Source of the DNA: Bostrychus sinensis
Taxonomy: Eukaryota > Chordata > Actinopteri > Gobiiformes > Eleotridae
Direction of reading: 5' to 3'
Assembly (NCBI GenBank): GCA_020698575.1
Contig: CM036255.1
Location: forward strand, 22,248,501 to 22,312,500
Length of the DNA: 64,000 nucleotides
Each line of letters opens with the position of its first letter. Positions within the stretch are counted from its first letter, which is position 1. The position numbers and the translations under genes were made by a program. Shown one piece after another: positions 57,806-64,000 of this stretch. A model generated the notes under the pieces. The model was not told the DNA's origin. It saw only the letters and a list, made by a program, of their open reading frames with translations, and searched no databases.

Positions 57806-59297
57806 TAAAATTAACAATTTTATTTTAATTTTTATTAAAGCACTCTTAGTTTACAGCACTTTTCACAGCACTGCACACAGAAAGTAGAATCTAGATCCAC
57901 CCTTACCAGTGATAACAAAAAGACATTCTATCTGGCTTCAATCCTACATAAATGGTGTAATTCACTGATATCAACCACTTAATCTCATAATCATTCACTT
58001 TATAGACAAGTTCACCTATGCATGAATGTTATAAAACCAGAACTTATTTAATGTACATTTGGTTTAAGATGCACTTCATCTTGTGGAGGGGAGTTTGAGT
58101 TTCTCATGCACAATGCTGAACCAGCGTTGTCATTATTGTTCAGGATGAAAATAGTTTACAACATGGAGATTTTTAGACAGCTTTAATGGGTTGAAAATGT
58201 CTGGAAAAATCTTTTAAAATGCATTCTTTCTGTGGCGCAGGTCAAGGTTTAAACCAACTAAATGACATGCACACATTATGCCGACCCACATGAGAAGCCG
58301 TGATAGCCGAATGATTGCACTTCGTTTGTCCTGCTTTTACTATCGATCTATAAAATAACACAGTGACACTCAGATTCCCACGTGTTTCCATTTTTCCTCA
58401 AGAAAACATAGTATTATTCGGTCGGGGGTTTATAGGTGCTGCTTGTGCCAGGAAGTGATTCAGCGTCATTTAGCAGACCGCACTTACACACGCCGCCTGT
58501 AGACTGTTGCCCAGGGTTACCAGACAGGAGACACGGCAAAAATAATAATAATTACATCAAGTTGACAAATTTAGTTCTGCCACAGTGCGACTGAGGTAGC
58601 CACTGCATGGATGCATGGACTTAGACTTAGTCATAGTCGAGAAGTAAGGGACATTCATTTTCTTTGCTGCCAAAGTGTTGGTTTTCTAGGTCATCACATC
58701 TGTGAAAATAACCCGCACTGGTGCAATGCTTAATATTTTATTTCACTCATAAAGTTTGATTTCTTTTTTATTTTGGATGAGATGCAGTAATTTCATGGAT
58801 GTGCCAATCAAAAACCTTGGCTTGGGACTCCTTCAACTGCAAGTGCTCAAAATATTCATCTTCAAATCAGCACCACCTGCCTGTACTCCAGAAATGTTGG
58901 AAAAGTAAAGTTATCTATATTAGTGTTATACAAAAATAAGGCCGAATTATTTCAAAGTTGGGCTCATAATTGATCCCAGCTCCGTAAGTGTTGCTCAGGG
59001 CTGTTAAATCACCTCAGAAAACGAGGCCAGGCGCTGTAATGTTTTGCTTGAGGCTTTGTGTATAACCCTGAAGCACATTCTGTATACATCATTCCCCTTT
59101 ACATTTCCTTCATTGACCTAGAAATTATGCTTGAACACAGGATATTCCTTAGCTACTCATTTTACAACACATCTTAGCCTATGTTCTCATATAATTTATA
59201 TTTAAATAATGTTTTACAGTGTGGATTGCATTATTGTGTTTGCTAATCCAGTATCTCTCCACTACGCACATTAAATACAATTTTTATTCATCTTCCA

Positions 59298-59957
59298 CTG
59301 GAGTCTATGCCAGCAACTATGGGCTATAGGTGGGGTACACTTTGGACAATGACCAGTTAGTCACAAGGCTGACACAGAGACATACACAGACAACTATTCA
59401 CTCTCACATTCATTCACTAGGGGCAATTAGATTCAATTCAGTTAAATTTAATGTTTTTTTATACAGCCCATTATCACAACAGCAGACACCTTAAAGGGCT
59501 TTACAAACAATTAGTCACATTATCAAACATAAACACACAATCAGACATAAACAATAACTACACTAAACAGTCTCAGGACATCCCCTGTCCTTAGACCCTC
59601 ACTCCCAGTAAGGAAAAACTCCTAAAAAACCTAGCAGTGGGGAAAAAAAGAAGAAACCTTATGGAGACCATATTGAAGGAGACATCCACTCTAGGCTATA
59701 AATGTCACAAGGACTGTCCATTATCTAACCTATATATCATAGACTGTAAGGATGCAGCAGTTCACCAATTCTCCTAACACATGTATATCTTTGGATAATT
59801 GGAGGAAGCCCCCATACCCAGAGAAAGCCCACAGTAACACAGACAGGACATCCAGAATCCTATCAGAGAGATTGTGGATTGCCAGGCCAAGGATCAAACC
59901 TGTAATCTCCTTGCTGAGAGGCAGGGGTCCTAACCACTCTTCCACTGTGCACCCAAT
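59298..59957 (-). mobile_element. SINE (family A), reverse, split by another repeat
   Basis: The left part 59298-59432 has the tail half ('gggctataggtggggtacac ... cattcattcactaggggcaa'). The right part 59753-59957 has the head half ('ccaattctcctaacacatgt ... tcctaaccactcttccactg', the reversed A box). Consensus order is continuous if 59433-59752 is removed. Confidence 0.72.
59433..59752 (+). mobile_element. Repeat inserted in SINE; 'aggaaaaactcc' family
   Basis: 'tatacagcccattatcacaa', 'gggctttacaaacaatt', 'aaggaaaaactcctaaaaaa', then 'ggggaaaaaaagaagaaacc'. A common percomorph repeat; another fragment is at 20270-20415. The exact borders are uncertain. Confidence 0.6.
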
Positions 59958-60644
59958 ACCATTATTAATTGCTGTTTACGGGATACATTTGTTTAGATAT
60001 TCCAATTTGTGCTCAAAATGTTCCCCCACTGCTTCCTGTACAGTTGTTTATTTATTCTCTGTATCTGTGAGCCAGTGCTTCTGACCGAGAGCACCGGCAT
60101 TTCACAAATTCCTCACAAATTAGTGCAGAGTCTGTGATAACGACAGTACTGTAAAAGCCTAATTATTACTAAACTAATAGACTGATGCTTAAACACTGTT
60201 GTTGTCAGCTTCTGTAAGGTGGCACCATATTTTGGAGTGCATTATAACCGTCCACGTCCCTGAACAAATTGGGAGACTCTGAACTCCACAGCTGGTCGGG
60301 CGTTCGCTCCGTGGAGAAGTGCTCAGCCAGCCGTGTGTATGTGTGTGTGTGTGTGCGTGGCGTCCCACTGTGGTCATTTACCAGGCTGTCCTACCCATCT
60401 CAGTCCCCCTCCCGCTGCGGGACACTGAACATGTAATCTGGGCACAGCAGGCCACCATCCCAGCAGAGTCCCAGTCACACAGTACCGAGCCCCTTCAGAC
60501 GCCGCTCTTATGCTTTTACAGTGAGGATGGTTGTTTCAGTGTGGATCGAAACTGACTCCTTAACAAGCTAACTGTTGTAAGAGGGCACCAGAGTCAGAGA
60601 AGTGGGACTTATTTGTCGTAGAGAGCCAGCCATGTGCATGTTAA

Positions 60645-61200
60645 TATTTATTTTTGTTTATTAACCTTTATTTAATCAGATAAAAGACCCATTGAGATCA
60701 ACATCTCTTTTGCAAGGGCAACCTGGCCAAGAGGTCAGTACCACATGTTATTATAAATTATAACAAGTTTAACAATATTAAATACACAGCTAGAACAGTC
60801 AATAACAATAAAACTACAGTGTAAAAAAAGGTTACATATTACAGGCAGTCAGACATTTAATAGTGCAATAGATACGAGCAGAGTAACAATTTAGAAACAC
60901 AAGCACTGCTCATAGGACTCTTGTTTGTATTTTAAGATAACACAAACAGCACTAAGAGGGATCAGATTTGACAGTTTCAGCTTAGTTTGTAGAGTATTCC
61001 AGGCAGAAGAGGCAGCGTAACTAAAAGCTCTTTTCCCAGAATCAATCCTAACACGGGGAACAAACAAATGATAAATGTCACATGAACGAAGAGCATAATG
61101 ACTCTTTGTCCTTTGAAGGAGAGAGCCTAAATAAGACGGGACAAAGCCAAGAAGAGCCTTATAAATCATCCAATGAGTATACCTTTGCATACTCAAAGAA
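60645..61200 (-). mobile_element. L1/Tx1-like LINE ORF2 C-terminus and 3' UTR
   Basis: The minus-strand frame 61196-60891 reads THWMIYKALLGFVPSYLGSL, then HYALRSCDI, VPRVRIDSGKRAFSYAA, SSAWNTLQ and KLKLSNLIPL. This pattern (KALLG..PSYL, YSLRS, VPR...GKRAF.YAAP..WN.LQ..LKL) is the conserved C-terminal tail of many fish non-LTR ORF2 proteins. The frame is open for 101 codons, so it is less decayed than other copies. The 3' flank 60890-60645 carries the common teleost sequence for 'cattgagatcaacatctctt ttgcaagggcaacctggcc', usual next to this tail. No RT catalytic domain is present, so it is a 5'-truncated dead copy. Confidence 0.7.
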
Positions 61201-61279
61201 GGCCATGCAGCTCTGGCATGTGAGACGAATACAGTCCGTTACAAATCAAAATACAAATATAGACTATGTATGATTGTGT

Positions 61280-61985
61280 TTGTTTAAATGTGCGTGCCAT
61301 GCCTCTGGTGGTGTTTTGGTTAGTCTGACAGGACATAGTGAGACCATACAGCCCCATGTCCGTATGTTTTTATTACTGTTTGCCCAGTTACTGTTTGTTT
61401 TTACGTGTCGCCATATGTGTGGTCCAAACTGGCGGAGCATACGGCCGCCCCGACACCCATCAATCTTTAGCCTCATGTCGGGAGGCCTCTTGGAGCGACT
61501 GGCCAAAGCTACACAAGTGTCTGGTGCAGAGGGACATCCCGTCGTGTGTCCGTGCCAACACTAAGCATGTGGCCCGTATCTGTCCCCCATAGTCTCGTCC
61601 CTATTGTGCTCCAATGGCTCCCCCTGTCACAGAGCGGCTGCTAGACGCTAACCCCAGCTGTCATAGCCGTCAGTGGATCATAGCTACCAATCTGTCTGCC
61701 TTTATGGCCTCATGGTTATGTGTTGCTAGAAGCTACAGTAGTCTGGCTTTTCTGTACACACACACACACATGCAGCCTGCCACGGGCTCACTGAATCACG
61801 TCAAATTAGCCAAGCATGCTCGGATCGAGAGGGGATACTCGAGCATTAAAAACCCATTGATTGTGCAGCGATTTGGCGGCGCTCTCTGCGTGTCGCATGT
61901 TAACCCAATGGAGCGTTATGCAATGGCAGTGCGGATGTCCAGGCAATATGGAGGCACCCGAGCATAGAGGGGAGGTCACTGCTAG
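61280..61985. promoter_or_regulatory. Repeat-poor block, possible conserved noncoding element
   Basis: About 700 bp of GC-richer DNA with no repeat family. Open frames at 61274-61592 and 61614-61967 lack known domains and conserved-looking splice context. Confidence 0.2.
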
Positions 61986-62149
61986 TCAGAGTATCCATAA
62001 CCCTATAGTGTACCAGTGCATTAGAGCAAAGTACATTGTCTTATTACCCAAGGTTTTTCTAATCAATGGCTAGCTAGTCTGCAAATTAGGATGCTTTTAT
62101 ATGTTATTGCTACTTTAGTTTGGTACCATTATGATATATAAAGGGTTTG

Positions 62150-62285
62150 CGGCTGAATGGAAGGAGCATTTACCCCTGAACTAGAGGATCTTCAAGTTTG
62201 AGTCTATCACTGTGAGATAGGACCAGTGCCTTGGCAGACATCTACGCTCTCTCCCTCTCTCTACCTTTTTTTGTTCATAGCCTCA
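62150..62285 (+). mobile_element. tRNA-like repeat (family C)
   Basis: 'gaatggaaggagcatttacc', then 'cctgaactagaggatcttca' and 'agtgccttggcagac', as at 22430-22525. Confidence 0.55.
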
Positions 62286-62394
62286 TTAGTCTTAAAAACC
62301 TGTTCAAAGTTGATTCCCGCTGCTAAAAAGTACAAAATAAGATATTCAAATATGACTTGGAATAACATTTAAAAGAATAATTAATCAACTATTT

Positions 62395-62572
62395 TCAAGC
62401 CACAAGGGGTCACAAGCCTGTGTGCTCCTTGTGCCAGTCCCAAACCGTGATAAATAGTAAGGGTTGAGTCAAAAAAGGCATCTGCCATCTTGCCCAAATC
62501 AATACTGCACATTAGGAGGCAGATGATTTGCTGTGGCAACCCTGGAAACGGAAATGAAAGAAGCTTTTTAAC
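62395..62572 (+). mobile_element. SINE body/tail copy (family B)
   Basis: 'agccacaaggggtcacaagc', 'gtgccagtcccaaaccgtga', 'aaaaaggcatctgccatctt', then 'gcagatgatttgctgtggca' and 'gaaatgaaagaagc'. Confidence 0.68.
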
Positions 62573-63557
62573 TAAACCAGACCATATCCTAGACCTATTG
62601 CACAGTTAGCAGCACAGTGAAGATTTGTTTCTGTTTAACTAGATTAGAAGTGACATTAGAAGTCAATTAATATTCACAGCGAGAAGCTAATAATCTGATT
62701 ACAAAAGGGAGAGCCCCAGAATGTGTTTATTCCCAATTAATGACCCAGATGCAATGAGTGTAGCCTTAAATAAGAATAACTAAACAAGCCGTGTATTGTT
62801 TGTCTTTTCTCTTATTTCCTATACTCTGAAATGTTCTGTGTGCTCCGTTTGGCACTTACACTCAGGCTGTCATCTTGGTTTTTTTTTTTTTTTCTTCCCC
62901 TGCTGTCTCCTTTGGCCAGCGCTACACAAGTCAGCAAGTCGGAAGTGACTGAACAAGCAAAGGCTCCTCAAATGCACAAACACATATATTTTTTAAGAGC
63001 TCAAACACGTTCTTAATGGCAGATCTCACTTCACACACTCACCCTCTCAAATTCACTTCCACTGCCAAAGAGCGCACACAGGAGTAGCGGTGCCAGCCAA
63101 GCACAGCTGCCCCCCCCCTTCGAACTTATCCATCCCCCTTTCTCTCGACGTCTTTGTGTGAAGTGTGTATTTTTGCCAGAGCCTCTTACTTACTGCAGGT
63201 GAATTATTGAATTCCTCTGTGTTGCACCTCCGCCAGATTCTTTTCCCCACTCCTGGCTTTTTCAGTAGGCGCTGGCTGTGTTATAGCTGCACCAGGACTA
63301 TCTGCCCCCTCATCAGACAGGGGTGAATCAGTGCACCGTGTGATACCCATCTCTCATGGTTGACATTAAAAACCGGATTCAGGACTGGAACATAATGTCA
63401 GTCTCTCGGATTTGATGGCACGGCAGAATTTGAGTCGGCTACACTCGCCCTCCAGCCGCTCTTTCTTCCTCTTCTTTCCACATTTTCAAGCCTTTTATCC
63501 CTCCTTTATTTCTCTCCTTTCATGGCAGGAAAACTGAGTTAAAGTTTCTTCAAATTA

Positions 63558-63645
63558 AGGCTGCACGTTATTAGAAAAACATGCGATAACTGAGTTTAGT
63601 ATCACAACGACAGTATAATTGGCGATACTTCGATAAAGTCAAAAC
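63558..63645 (+). mobile_element. MITE end fragment (GGCTGCACG family)
   Basis: It starts 'aaggctgcacgttattagaa' and has 'aacatgcgataac' and 'ggcgatacttcgata', as in the left end of the element at 16629. The other terminus is not present. Confidence 0.5.
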
Positions 63646-63732
63646 AAAATTTAGGTTTTTTACTTGGTTATAACCATATGAACACTGACAGATGAAGTGA
63701 GAATATGAGATTATTTCTTCAATAGGGATTGA

Positions 63733-63870
63733 GTAAACATTTTGTCCTTAAAGTTGATGTGTTAGAAGCAGAAAAAATGGGCAAGCAAAACAATTAGAGT
63801 TTAACAATGTCAAAGTTATAGATATGTAGACGTTTGTGGGGTGTTCCTGGTCTGCAGGGCCCGGCATAAA
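63733..63870 (+). mobile_element. Tc1-like leader fragment (second family)
   Basis: Segments 'aacattttgtccttaaagtt', 'gaagcagaaaaaatgggcaa' and 'tgtggggtgttcctggtctg' are shared with the leader seen at 15500-15600 and with the remembered family consensus. Both terminal repeats are absent. Confidence 0.55.
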
Positions 63871-64000
63871 CACTCTATGCGATTGTTTAGGGCCACAACC
63901 ACTGGGGGGGCCACATGATTCGAAAGGTTCTGACCGCATTCAATTTAGATGCACACTGTTTTAATTTTCACTTACTAGTGGCATCTGTGAAGTTCATATT

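Larger units (their letters stand above)
57040..64000 (+). other. rbms3: Start of the next rbms3 intron (runs off the window)
   Basis: It begins at the donor gtgagt (57040). No exon encoding GAVITP-type sequence was seen, so the intron is at least 6.96 kb. It contains several SINEs, a LINE ORF2 tail and GC-richer repeat-poor tracts at 58240-58640, 61280-61980 and 63040-63540. 57810-58240 and 58640-59280 hold nothing I recognise. Confidence 0.8.

Noticed and set aside
61614..61967. 117-codon open frame on the plus strand
   Set aside because: No known domain and overlapping frames of similar length; more like unique noncoding DNA.
57040..64000. A further rbms3 exon (GAVITP...)
   Set aside because: No matching codons next to an acceptor were found; it presumably lies beyond the window.

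Overview
The window is vertebrate nuclear DNA, almost certainly from a teleost fish. Five short exons with canonical GT/AG borders lie on the + strand inside long introns. The introns are full of teleost-type repeats: tRNA-like SINEs, RTE- and L1/Tx1-like LINE tails, Tc1/mariner and hAT relics, and microsatellites. There is no operon structure, rRNA, genuine tRNA, CRISPR array or intact transposase or reverse transcriptase gene. The species cannot be named from the sequence alone.

The only gene I can support is the middle-to-C-terminal part of rbms3 (RNA-binding motif, single-stranded-interacting protein 3). Its exons are 2328-2407, 37754-37860, 47652-47695, 51244-51340 and 56989-57039. Spliced together they give one continuous frame of 126 codons: the end of RRM2, then the Pro/Gln/Thr/Ser-rich linker. 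The residues match RBMS3 better than RBMS1 or RBMS2 (for example SITPFIAASPVSTYQ and VQSTSWMPH). RRM1 and the start of RRM2 should lie upstream of base 1. The GAVITP... C-terminal exons should lie beyond base 64000; I found neither here.

Layout: 1-2327 is the end of an upstream intron with one LINE tail. 2408-37753 is a 35.3-kb intron holding most of the SINE copies, a 'TGGTTTAG' minisatellite, a diverged local duplication, a cluster of ATCGAT/ATTGAT sites, several repeat-poor blocks that may be conserved noncoding elements, and two adjacent near-perfect hairpins at about 33.8 kb. 37861-47651 is a 9.8-kb intron with a second local duplication. 47696-51243 holds a nested transposon stack containing a 21-bp minisatellite. 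51341-56988 holds a Tc1 copy, a template-switch-like hairpin and a hAT element with a perfect 8-bp target duplication inside a SINE. 57040-64000 is the start of the next intron, with a SINE split by another repeat and a LINE ORF2 tail.

I found no undescribed biological system. The strongest observations concern genome dynamics: nested insertions that give relative ages, LINE/SINE tail sharing, hairpins consistent with replication template switching, and two deleted Tc1 copies flanking one coding exon. All regulatory calls are inferences from composition or short motifs.
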